From assembly GCA_020746995.1 (NCBI GenBank), contig JAGPXD010000007.1, forward strand, positions 558,001 through 622,000: a stretch of 64,000 nucleotides of DNA. The letters are read 5' to 3'. The notes beneath the pieces were generated by a model that saw nothing but the letters and a program-made list of their open reading frames with translations, ran no database searches and had not been told where the DNA came from. Below are positions 22,401-33,094 of this stretch, piece by piece; the first letter of the stretch is position 1, and each line of letters opens with the position of its first letter. Made by a program: the position numbers and the translations under genes. The stretch comes from Plectosphaerella cucumerina (Eukaryota; Ascomycota; Sordariomycetes; Glomerellales; Plectosphaerellaceae).

Positions 22401-24023
22401 TTAGCCGGAGACGGAGGCCTCATCAATCATTGTCCTCCACTCTGCCCACACGTTCTTCGCATAAGTCTCGTTCCTCAGAATCTCAAGTGCGGTAAGAGAC
22501 AGAATCTTGGCGGTCTCGACAGCCTGGCTATGCGCAAAGTCCTATTCATGGTCAGTCATATCATTTCATAACTTCACTCTAGAGGAGCAGTGCTTACTGT
22601 GCCGGCCAGCTCGCGGAAGCCAGCGTTGTGGACGGGTGCCGTCCCGCCAACAGGGAATCCGACCTGGAGGGCAGGCACAAACCAAGAGACGTTGCCCTGG
22701 TTCATTGTTAGCAAAGAATTTCACTGACGAGATCATAGGGCGTACCTGGTCGGAAGACGCGGCGGCACTGTTCTCGCGACGAGACTCCTCGGGAGTGGAG
22801 ACGGTGAAGTTGGCCGTCTCAGGATTCTCCGACGGATCAAAGTACTGCATATGGTGCTGGTAGAAGGTCTCGGCGAGTGGGAAGCTTGGGTGCTGGTCCC
22901 AGTAGTCCTGGAACTGGACAATTTCGACCGAGGTATTGGTGGCCGAAGCCGACGCCTCGATGATGGAAATGACCTGGTCGAGGACAGCGTCGCGACGGGG
23001 CCTTGGGGATGTCAGCGGGTATGGTCTGGCCAAAGAGGGGAAGTCACGTACCTCAGGTTGCCGCGCACACCCCAGACGCTCTCGACAAAGTCAGGAATGA
23101 TGTTGGCCACAGCGGCGCCGCGAGTGACGACGTGGTGGATCCTGTCCGAGGGCTGCAGCTGCTGACGGTACAGACCGGCCATGGTGTAGGCGGAAACAAA
23201 GCCATCGAGGGCATTGCGGCCGGCCCAAGGGGCTGCGGCAGCATGGGAGGCAACTGATCAAGTGGAGTGGTGAGCAAGGCGCTCGGGATTTGAAGATGTA
23301 GAGAGATGCATACCTCCGGTCCATGTGACGTTGCCGCGCCACGAGGCGAGAGTCCGGCCCCAGGCGGCATAGCCAGAGTTGCCAGGATGGGCCATCAAGC
23401 TGCAGTCGAGGCCATCGTAGGCGCCGGCCTCGACAAGCTTGACCTTGCCGCCGCCACCCTCCTCAGCAGGCGTTCCGAGGAGACTATGCATGTCAGCATT
23501 CGGGCTCATTGTCTTGATGCATGTCTGGCCTTAACTTACACGACCTTGCCCTTGACTCCTCCATTCTCCAAGGCCTCCTTGACACCGATGGCGGCCGCAA
23601 CACCGACGGTGGCAATGAGGTTGTGTCCACAGGCGTGACCGACGCCGGGGAGGGCATCGTATTCCGAGTTGAACGACACGGCGCGGCCCTCGCCGTTGGA
23701 GAACTCGGCCTTGAAGGCAGTGCTGAGGTTGTATGCGCCGCGAGTGACGGTGAAACCTTGCTCCTCGAGGTAGTCGGTGAGGATCTTGTGGGCGTAGACC
23801 TCTTCGTAGCCGACCTCGGGGTTCTCCCAGATCTGTATCCAATGTCAGACGGGGTTCTATGAAGGATTCCATGCATGCTCACCTCGCGGTTGATCGTCTT
23901 CAAGCCTTCATTCTGCTTGTCAATAGCGGCGAATACCGAGTCGGCCAGGCCATCGGCGCACGAGGTGTTCACGCCGAGAGCGAATGCCAGTAGGCCGAGA
24001 AAAACTTTGCGAGAAAGGGCCAT
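22401..24023 (-). CDS. Secreted M20-family metallopeptidase/amidohydrolase
   Basis: 433 residues. Exons (minus): 23883-24023, 23540-23832, 23314-23483, 23052-23253, 22746-23001, 22598-22696, 22401-22541; the fourth intron ends in AAG. Signal peptide MALSRKVFLGLLAFALG with cleavage near CADG. The M20D-type zinc site is present: GHACGHN in the second exon, TPAEEGGGG with the catalytic and ligand Glu pair, ASHAAAAPW histidine, and GTAPVHNAGF with the last ligand. The internal lid domain is recognisable (RGAAVANIIPDF). Family members cleave N-acyl amino acids or dipeptides. The gene lies on the same strand as the amidohydrolase but 2.2 kb away, so it has its own promoter. Confidence 0.93.
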
Positions 24024-26813
24024 CGTTGCAGGTTTGTCGAGGCTGGTGGCCAATGCAAGCGTTTTGATACCATGTTGCCATCTTCACTTCAGGGCTTTTA
24101 TATCGGCCGAACTTACGTCTTGGCAGAACATCTCCTCCGATGTCGTATCACGATGTCATCGTCTGGTGGTGTTTCCCCGAGGAAGCGGGGGCGGCATTTC
24201 CATCGGGATGGAGTTGGCCGGGATCATCACCTCTAGCGGCATTTGTCAACGCTCACCAAGTGAGGCGGTGGAGATGTTTGGTGTCGTGGGATTTCGAGGA
24301 GGATCACCCGCCGCCAGGGAGCTTATCGCAATCGTCCCATGACCGGCCGAGAATCGGATCCCGGGGTTGCTGTACTGGCTCGGGAGACATGTCAAGCATA
24401 TTCTCCGTTGGGGCCGCTAGCAACGAAGAAGAAGGTCGCATCAAGACTGCGGGGTAGCTGTCGGGTTCGTCTTGGGTTTATCGTGGTTCTTCGTGAGGCT
24501 TGGCCGCTTGTGGCAGCTGTCGAGGAGATCTCACCCATGGGCATCCACCCCCAAGGCGACGGCCGACCCAAGGCGCCATATCGTCGATAAGACGGAGACA
24601 AGTTTTGCAGGCCGATATGGTATTCTGGGCAGAATTTCCTTCGAAAGGGCGGGAGTTGGCCGACGTCGGCAAACCCTGGCGGCAGTTAGGCGCGATGACG
24701 AGGTCGGCCAGCAATCTCGAACCTCGGCTGTGCTTCACGATATGCAGCATGATGCAAGTGTTGAGGGGGGATCTGTGCGATAAGCTGAAGACGAGACTGG
24801 CTGCTGCAGTGGAAGACCGGGTCTCCATGTCTTGGGTGGTTCAGATCTGCTGCCATCGCGCCCCATCATCAGCTTTCGGTTCTTCGACCTGACTACAAAA
24901 GGGCTGTCGCTCAGCTGTTTACAAGACACTGTCCCCTCCATTATCACTAGGCACGTTTTGCAGGCCGTGGGAGTGTCACCGGCAGCAGTGAGGATCTGTG
25001 CCATGAGGTCGCCCTTGACTGTAGTTTCAAGCCGTGATCATGAATAAGGCTGACGGGGCGCACCGTTGCCGGTGATACCCCAGCCCCGGATGTGGCTGGC
25101 GTCGTGCAAGCCCAAGGCGTACTTCGAACGTTGCAGGAGGCTGCACAAGGTTCGGGCGGGGTGACCAGCCGCTGCCAACGGCGGTGGTCGCACGGCACCA
25201 GTGTTCGGAGCACGTCACAAACTTGCATCGCTCGATGACACTTCCCCAGGCCGGTCGGATGCCGTGCGTCCGGGGAAAAGAGTTCGACTAGCCGGAGCGC
25301 TGGCAGAGGCGCGCCCGAGTTGGCCCGGCCAGCGGGAGACAATGTCGGATCTGTCCGGAGGAGAAGCCGTGCAGCTGAGCCGCGGCTTTCCCCAGACTTT
25401 CTGGCGCTGCCAGTTGAGTTTGCAGGGCTGGACCTCGTGGATTTTCCCCACCCCCTCACAACCCCCATTGTTCGGCTTGTCATTCGGACGACCGATCTTA
25501 ACGTCAAGCTGTCTTGGGGAGGAAGTATTTGATGGTGGTCGCGTGAGGGGGATGGTGGCTGGATTGCATCGTGTTGGAACGAGGACTCATTTCCGTGCTG
25601 GTGCCTGGCATGTTCCAGCCAGGTGTCCTGGTGCCCCAGTCGTGTCTGATTACAGGCCTGCGCCCGACAAGATAGGGAAGATACGAGCCCCAGATGTCAC
25701 ACGTCCATGTCGTGTGATGAAGCCTGGGCAGAGAGAACGAGAGGGTCAATCGGTCACCTGCAGCAAGTCGGGGCGCCTCGGAGACCGAGGAGAGAAAAGA
25801 AGAGAGACGCCGTCATCGGGCATGGCAGCGGGCATGGCAGCGGGGATGGCAGCGCGGCGCGTTGATGTAGGCGGCAGGACGTGTCGAGGAGGGGAGATAT
25901 CGCGGGCGGGGTTGGGCGAACAACGGCGCTCATCATCTCCAAGATGACTCGAACAACGGGGGAACGGCTTGCATTTTGGGTCTGCGCCGGTTTCACCGAC
26001 AAGTGGGAGCAGGAGGACGCGGGGGACGCGCAAGTGCCCGTCGTTTCTCCTTTCCAGCAAGACGTGATGAAATTCGGTTCGGCCTTCCACGCCGATGATC
26101 CACGACGGCCGTTGTTCCCCCCGCGCCGCTTGCCGCAACGGCCGTCCGGGTGCCGCGGACATGGCCGTAAGGGTATGATGCTCGATTTGGGTACGACTGC
26201 ACTCATCGCCGCGAGGGGCCGCGTCGTCAGCGCGGTATCAACATGCATGCTGGAGATTTGCAAGATGAAGGAAATGACAGCTCATCAGCCAGACCCAAAT
26301 CCTAGGGACAGTCGAGGCGAACTGCGCCTCCAACGCCCGGCACGACTGACCTTTCTACCGGAGCGGCCTGGCCAATGATCGTCACCGGATTACCCCCGCC
26401 AGCCAATCGGACGCTGCAACGGCCCTGTGGCGTCCTCCACACCATGTGAAGCCCAGCCTCTGGGCCAAGGCAATGCCCCACAAGCTTCCGTATCCGGCCG
26501 ACCCCTTAGTCGCAGCTTCCCGCGGCTCTCTCCGAGATTTTCGTGTCATGTCGCCCTGGTGTCGGATTGCCGAAGCAGATGGGACACTTTCAATTGACAT
26601 CATCAGTTTCGTGATTTCTCTTTTCTAGCATCCACATCTTCGACTCATCCTCCGCCAAAGTCACCAGCGTCAGACCCGAGCGACAAGCAGCACCATCTCC
26701 AAGGGACCGACCACTCTATCACCAATATCCAATTCATCCCTTGACACATCCATCGCCCCAGCATCGTCATACAATCAGCAGACCGTCAGCCAGTCACTCA
26801 GTCAGCAGTCACC
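24024..26813. promoter_or_regulatory. Long divergent intergenic region, M20 peptidase / ZIP transporter
   Basis: 2.8 kb carrying both promoters. Many overlapping GC-rich ORFs (for example 25201-25947) have no family character. A short tandem GGCATGGCAGCG-type repeat lies near 25818-25855. The 170 bases before the ZIP start are C/A-rich with CT tracts, like a fungal 5' leader. I see no gene. Confidence 0.45.
24097..24102 (-). promoter_or_regulatory. TATA box of the M20 peptidase gene
   Basis: TATAAA on the minus strand in ATATAAAAGC, about 75 bases before the ATG at 24023. Confidence 0.5.
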
Positions 26814-28562
26814 ATGAACTGCCCGTCGCGTACCGACGACATCACCCTCGACCACCCGTCCTGGAACCAGAGCCCCCGCTTCCTCGCCCCCGAGCTCACC
26901 ACCTGCGCCGACCTCAACGGCAATGTCAACCGTCGCGAGCACCGCGATGGCGGTGGAGGCGACGGCAGCCTAGCCGACAATCAAGGAGAGAACGACTACC
27001 TCACCCACCCGCATCTCGTCCCCGACAGGATGCGCCAGCATCCCGACTCGGCGGGCCGATGGGCCCCCGGCGCCCATCCCCGCCCCAAGGACGCGCTTGG
27101 TGGTGAAGACCAACCTCGTCCGACCCCTGTGATCCTCTCGCAGACTGCTCGCCCGTCGAGCGTCTGGGGCTGGATCCTCTGGACAGCCTCTGTCCTGGTG
27201 TGCTCTTCTCTTCTCTCCGCCATCCGCACCCCAGGCTTCCTCTCGTCTCTCTTCTCGTCTCTCACTCCCGCTCCTGCTCCCGCTCAGTGCACCGTCCAGG
27301 GTATGTTCCCCCCTTCTCACATCCATAAAGCCTCAAACCCATAGCTAACCTCCACAGACACCCGTGATGATGCCGTTCTCATCCCCGCCTCCCGTCCCGT
27401 GAAGCGATCGACCTGCGGCGGCGGCGGCGCCAACCTCGAGGAGTACAACCTGCCCCTCCACGTCGGCGGCCTCTTCATCATCCTCGCCGTGTCCTTCTTC
27501 TCGTGCGCCTTTGCCCTCATCGCCAAGAAGGTGTCCTTCATCCGCATCCCCGCTGGCTTCTTCTTCGCCGTCCGCCACTTCGGTACCGGCGTCCTGCTCG
27601 CCACCGCCTTTGTGCACCTGCTGCCCACCGCCTTCACCATGCTCGGCGACAGCTGCCTGTCCAGCTTCTGGGTCGACGACTACCCTGCCATGCCTGGTGC
27701 CATCGCCCTGGCCGCCGTCTTCTTCGTTGCCATTATCGAGATGGTCTTCCAGCCAGCCCGCCACATGGTGCCCGCCGCAGCTGCCGCTCACGGGGCCCAC
27801 GAGATGACCCAGGCCACGTCCATCGGCTCTGACTCGGACGAGTCGCTCGACAATGCCAACGACGGTCCCCATGCCACCCACGGCGTGTCCAACAGCCTCG
27901 GCCGTACGCTGTCTCGCATGAGCCGCGACCCTGAGATCACGCGCGTCCAGAACGGCCAGGCCGCCGACGCCCCTGCTGCTTCGAAGCCCCGCATGGACGA
28001 GGAAACTGTCGTGTCTGCTGGATCTCACGGTGGCAGCTTCACCGGCTACGTTCTGACGCCTGCCCAGCAGCACCAGAAGGACATTCTCCAGTGCATGATG
28101 CTCGAGGTCGGTATCCTCTTCCACAGCATCTTCATCGGCATGACCCTGTCCGTCTCGACCGGCTCCAACTTCGTCATCCTTCTCATCGCCATCACCTTCC
28201 ACCAGACCTTTGAGGGCCTCGCCCTCGGCTCGCGCATCGCCGCCATCTCGTGGCACCAGGGCGCCCTGCAGCCCTGGCTCATGGCCCTCGCCTACGGGTG
28301 CACCACCCCGCTCGGCCAGGCCATCGGCATCGCTACGCACGCCCTGTACGATCCTGATTCGGAGTTTGGCCTTGTGCTCGTCGGCACCATGAACGCCATC
28401 TCCTCCGGTCTGCTCGTCTTCGCGAGCCTGGTCGAGCTGCTGGCCGAGGACTTCCTCAGCGACGACAGCTGGAGGGTGCTCCGCGGAAAGAAGCGTGTCA
28501 TCGCTTGCCTGCTGGTGTTTGCCGGTGCCTTTGGCATGAGCGTCGTTGGTGCCTGGGCTTGA
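26814..28562 (+). CDS. ZIP family zinc/iron transporter
   Basis: 563 residues from exons 26814-27300 and 27358-28562. The ZIP core begins near residue 180: EYNLPLHVGGLFII (TM1), RHFGTGVLLATAFVHLLP (TM3), a long His/Asp/Ser-rich cytoplasmic loop, then LEVGILFHSIFIGMTL (TM4) and FHQTFEGLALGSRI (TM5), whose H-x-x-x-E forms the binuclear metal site. It imports Zn2+ (or Fe2+) into the cytosol. It is longer than the usual 350-400 residues because of a ~165-residue N-terminal extension, which contains one extra hydrophobic helix (WGWILWTASVLVCSSLL). The intron sits between extension and core. Zinc-dependent control is expected for the family, but I could not identify an operator. Confidence 0.95.
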
Positions 28563-29030
28563 TCGCACAGGGAACGTAGAGAGTTCAGGGGAAGAGTCCG
28601 AGGAGCGGACAACGTTGTCGAGCCAAGTGCACGACAGCAGGAGCTAGGAGAGCTCACCAGGTCAGAGGCTGACTTACGGACGTGTCAGGCGACTGATGCT
28701 GTCCACGGCCTCGGGGCGACATTCGTCCCGAAAGCCCAATCTTTCCCTTCTACCCAGCTGGATCTCATCTGATCACAGTCATTAACCCATCACTTGAGTG
28801 CGCACATAAAACTATCGGGACAGATATGGACCAACCAGTCATTTTCGCTCATTTTCAATCAATCTATCGTCCCAATACATGTCCAAACTCCTTATTATCG
28901 TGTACATCATGACATTTTCATACATTTGTGATTCCAGGCGAGGCCTCTTCCTCGAACCCCAGGCCACCCACCCCATGCGAACAGACTTCAACACTTATCC
29001 CACACGGCCTGGTAAGTCTTCCCCGCCCGC
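28563..29030. other. Intergenic between convergent genes
   Basis: 3' flanks of the ZIP and Cys/His-module genes; no gene seen. Confidence 0.5.
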
Positions 29031-30320
29031 TCAGCTGATGAAGGTCTGGTCCGAACCCCAGGCGCTTGAGCCGATGCCGCTGTCGCGGCTGCGAGTGCGA
29101 GGACGCCGCCGGGTGATAGGCGACCGGGCAGACGGGAACTCCCACGGCACCGGGTCGGGGAGGTGGGCAAAGATGCGCTCGGTAGCCACCATGCGCGGCT
29201 CGCGCGGCTCGGGCGACACGCTCTCGTTCCACTGGCGCATGTCCCTGTCGAGCTGATCGAGAGTGCGCAGCCGATCCTCCTCCTCCTTCAGACGGCGGGC
29301 CAGCGCCTCCTCAGCCGGGGTGATGGGGTCCCTGCCGCGGGAAGGGAAGGCAGGCTCCCTAGGCGTCTCGGGCATGACGGGGCGGATCTCCTCGAACAGC
29401 CAGGTGTTGTGGCCCGGGCAGCAAGGGCCCTCGGGGGCGCGGGGGTTGAGGCACTCCGGAGCAGCACAAGTGTGCGAGGCGCAGTAGCGGGGGTTGGAGG
29501 ACGAGACGGCCACGGCGACGTTGGGGCACTGAGGCGTCTGGCAGGCGTGCTTGGGGCAGTAGGTCGAGAAGGCGTCGCGACGGGAGCCATCGCAGTCGCG
29601 GACGGCGCAGACGTGCTGGGCGCAAAGGGAGCCGATGACGCGGGGCTGGACGCAGCCGGTGATGGTGCAGGAGGCGTGGGAGCGGCACCAGGTGCCGCCG
29701 CTGATGACGGCGTCGCAGTCGGGGTCGGCGCAGCTGTGCGGGACGCAGTAGAGGCCTGTCGAGGAGCGGGGATCGTGGCAGGTCGGGATCAGGCAGAGGG
29801 GTGTATGGATGGCGCACATGCTCGAGTTGGGTGAGCGCTTGAGGGCGCATCCTTCGAGGAAGCAGGTGTCTGGAGGGGGTTAGGGACTGATGTCTCACGG
29901 CGGGGAGGGAAGCTCACGCTTCTGGCAGTAGGCAAAGGCGAGGCCAGAGTCGGCGAAGCGACGGGTCATGGTGCAGCCTTCGGCCTGGCAGCGGGAGTCT
30001 GAGGCATGTCAGTGTGTGGTCGCCAGTGAGAGGATGAAGGTGACGCACGGTCGGCGCAGTACTTGGACACGCCCGGCTCCTTGGGGTTGGGACACATGAA
30101 GGCGCCGAGGCGCTGGCGACAGGCATCTGGGGGAGTCAGTCGAAGATCAACGGCGAGGCAACAGGGGAGACGCACGATCTTTGCAATGCAGCGAGAGGAA
30201 GCCCTGGTCATGGAGGCGCATGGTACACTCCAGGGCTTTGTGGAAGCAGCCGGGCTTGATGCAAGCGGGACGAGGAGGCTGGGGAGGACGAGATTGACGG
30301 GGGCGGCACTGGAAGAACAT
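29031..30320 (-). CDS. Protein of ten C-C-C-H zinc-finger-like modules with C-terminal coiled coil
   Basis: 380 residues from exons 30176-30320, 30049-30126, 29918-29998 and 29031-29869 (minus). Residues 20-255 are ten consecutive modules of the form C-x4-C-x(8-17)-C-x2-H (the second has a longer first spacing). They end at His49, 75, 102, 123, 146, 166, 187, 209, 234 and 255. This spacing suggests one zinc bound per module. Introns 1-3 are all phase 1 and each splits the closing His codon (C then AT or AC) of modules 1, 2 and 3, so exons 2 and 3 (78 and 81 bases) encode exactly one module each. A charged helix follows (EEALARRLKEEEDRLRTL), then a basic Ser/Arg-rich tail. I do not recognise a named family. 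Protein or nucleic-acid binding is possible but unproven. Confidence 0.85.
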
Positions 30321-30832
30321 GATGGACTGGTTCGATGACGAGCTTGGGAGAGAAGCTGGAGATGTGATGGGAGAGCTTCAAGGTGTTGAAGTGATGGAGT
30401 GATGGGGAAGGGGCACACAATGGTGTAGGCTCTTATGGCGGTGCTGGGACAAAGAGGGCCATGATGATGGAGATGTGAGATATCTTTTGGGAAGGAGGAT
30501 CTGGATGTGAGACTTATCGTGGGGAGGTCTGGGTGTCTGCTGAGGTGACATGTCATTGTGTGTTGTCTGGGAGCGGATGGTGTTCCGGGACGCCAAATGG
30601 AGGGGCATCGGTCAGGGGGTGGTGATGCCTAGCGTGGTGTTTCTCCGCCCAGGTTGGGCCAGGGTTGTGGTGGCAGGCAGAATGTCTCAGGGCAGAGATT
30701 GAGAGGAAGATCTTCTACAGACAGACAAAGAAGGAGTGGCGGGAGGATTGTCCTTTGTCCTGCTTGGAGGTCAGGGTGGCAGAAGCAAAAAGGGCAAAAA
30801 TGTAATTTTTGGACAGATGGGTCCAGAAGTTG
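30321..30832. other. Intergenic, promoter side of the Cys/His-module gene
   Basis: Contains the upstream region of the minus-strand gene and the 3' flank of the first tRNA-Arg. No gene seen. Confidence 0.5.
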
Positions 30833-30916
30833 TGACCGCGGCAGGGATCGAACCTGCAGCCTTCTGATGAAACTTCGGATCGAAGTCAGATACTCTGCCA
30901 ATTGAGCCACGCGGCC
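30833..30916 (-). tRNA. tRNA-Arg (TCG) with 11-base intron
   Basis: 84 bases. Acceptor GGCCGCG pairs with CGCGGTC, discriminator A. The anticodon stem TCTGA/TCAGA encloses CTTCGA, the intron TCCGAAGTTTC after position 37, then A38; anticodon TCG. B box GGTTCGATCCC. The intron GAAG can pair with CTTC of the anticodon loop, as expected for a spliced pre-tRNA. Confidence 0.92.
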
Positions 30917-31058
30917 AATTTGAATGAGATTACAAGCGGCGCGTAATCCTATGTCGCGAGCCAAACCCACATTTCGAAGCAGCAAAATTTCAACCTACGT
31001 CCCATCTCAGAGCACAGGGAAGAATAAAACATCACCACACAAGCAAAAGGTAATCACC

Positions 31059-31142
31059 TGACCACGGCAGGGCTCGAACCTGCAACCTCCTGATTCAACT
31101 ACCGATCGTAGTCAGATACTCTGCCAATTGAGCCACGCGGCC
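31059..31142 (-). tRNA. tRNA-Arg (ACG) with 11-base intron
   Basis: 84 bases, nearly identical in body to its neighbours. Loop CTACGA, intron TCGGTAGTTGA, then A38; anticodon ACG (read as ICG). Intron GTAG pairs with CTAC of the loop. Confidence 0.93.
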
Positions 31143-31289
31143 TGTGGATGAGCTGCTTGGTTTGAGGCTGCTGCGATGGCGCCGGCGGGGCGCTGTCGCT
31201 CAAACATCGTGGGCCCCATGGCGGAGACAGACGTGGAGAGCAGCAAAAAACTCTGCTCTGGCCCGCTGGACAGGCAAAAGTGAATCGTG

Positions 31290-31373
31290 TGACCACGGCA
31301 GGGCTCGAACCTGCAACCTCCTGATGTAACTACTGGTCGTAGTCAGATACTCTGCCAATTGAGCCACGCGGCC
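31290..31373 (-). tRNA. tRNA-Arg (ACG) with 11-base intron
   Basis: 84 bases. Same mature sequence as the 31059 copy; only the intron differs (CCAGTAGTTAC). Third member of a same-strand tRNA-Arg array spaced about 150-230 bases. Confidence 0.93.
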
Positions 31374-33094
31374 GCTCGATGGGGGTCGAGGTTTGGGGGG
31401 TGGACTCTTGGTGAAGGGTGGTGAAGGTGTTGGCATGGGAGGCGTGGATGTCTCGTGTTGCTGTGAGTGTTTACGACGGTGTCGCTTCTCACATGCGTCC
31501 TTCGCGAGACGTGATTCGGCAGGGTGGCCTATCGGGGCGGTGGGAGCAGGCTGTCATATCTCATGGCGAAGTGTGGCAGGCAAAGTCTTTGTGAGGGCCA
31601 CAGCAGGGTCTCAGGTGTATAAGAAGACGATATGCCGGTTCCCGTGAATGTTTCAGACAGTTGTCATGGCCGTTCCGCCAGAAGTGCTGCCGCTGATTTC
31701 TCCAAGACGTCTTGCCGGATGCCTGACGTTCAAGTTCCAGTGTCTCTTTCGTGATGAGACCCGAGGTCCAATTCGAGCCGTTGACATGCAAGAGCAGCAA
31801 CAAAGAATGTTGGCAAGTTTCGATGACGGCTATTCGGCCGCCTGCGCCTACCCGGATGCTACTCTGCTGTCCGACCTACTCGCTGCGTCCCGGCGTGGTG
31901 CATGCCACGTGGAGGGCAATAGGCGACCTGCCAAGTTCAACCAGGTACGGACGAATAACTATGTTTCACGTGGAACCAATACCAACTGAAACAGTGCTCA
32001 ATTAGATTGCTGGATGTTCAACAGTTTAGCTGGAACTCGGAAGACCTCAGGCGGATTTGTTGGCCAATGATTCGGCCATGTCGCCATGATGTATGAGCGT
32101 GGCCCATGTTGATATGCCTTCTGAAAAGGCAGATTTCCATCAAGCCAGTATGTCCCTTATTTGATAAACTGAAAAACATGTCGCGATTTCAGCCACCAGC
32201 CACATGTGTTGGGACCACGGACCGTATGCTGTTCGAAGAACCGGCCCCAGCGTTGGTCTATCTGACGCAAGACTTCCACCAACATGGCATGGCGTCGCAA
32301 ACCTATGGGCGAATGCAATATTTGGAAGTAGCGAGCATCAATCAAGTTCGAATAAAATGGCTTCGGCATGGGTATGTTTTTTCCGTGGCCTAGCGTTGTC
32401 AAAATCTACTACGACTCCGATCTGTGAGGATGGATGGATGGTTGGAAAACTTCCGACCTTGATCGGAAACATGCCCAACACAATGCAATCCCATCTCTAT
32501 CACTGGCCATGTTTGATGCGCAGAGCAGGTCGTGGCAGCTCCAAGCCATTGCAACGGTGAACCCCATCAATCGACTGCCACTGGCCAAACGATAGGCTAC
32601 CAGCCCCCCACAGCCAACCCCTGAATGCCCTCACTTCCACAAACCCCCATGGCGTGGAGAACGTGGTATCAGCCCCCTCCACGAGAACATGCGGAAGCCA
32701 ACATTTGAAGTTGCATGCGTTATAATAAACGTGCCTCCCACTCGAAGCCCTTATCCGCAAGCCCTACACAAGAGATGAACCTTCAATCGAACTGGGCTGC
32801 TGTCGCCCATGTCACCTTCATCCATTTTCGAGTTGCGTTGCTTTGTCATCATTGCAGCAACCGACCCACCGGCACCGGAGCACGTCGCCACTGTAAGCCC
32901 GCCCAAAAGTCCCCTGGCGACGATCACTCCTCGTCAAGTAATCCTGGAGCCTTGACGCTCACCCCGCCTCTTCCCCGGTCGTTCTCCCCGGGCCAGAGAC
33001 GCGTCTCTCTCCCTTCTCTCACACTACGATCACAGTTTGAACTGAATTGCCATTGAGCCAATTCGCGAGGGCCGCGTCCTCCGTCTTCGCCATC
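31374..33094. other. Intergenic, no gene supported
   Basis: 1.7 kb between the tRNA-Arg array and the ABC transporter. ORFs such as 31648-31989 and 32106-32393 lack family character. The last ~180 bases are C/T-rich like a fungal 5' leader. Confidence 0.5.

Noticed and set aside
25201..25947. 248-residue plus-strand ORF
   Set aside because: Low-complexity translation and no splice or start context; probably promoter DNA of neighbouring genes.
27345..28568. 407-residue minus-strand ORF opposite the ZIP gene
   Set aside because: It is the antisense shadow of the ZIP coding sequence; Gly/Asp/Glu-rich without domain character.
31648..31989. 113-residue ORF after the tRNA-Arg array
   Set aside because: Protein-like start but no family and no conserved pattern; not enough to call.
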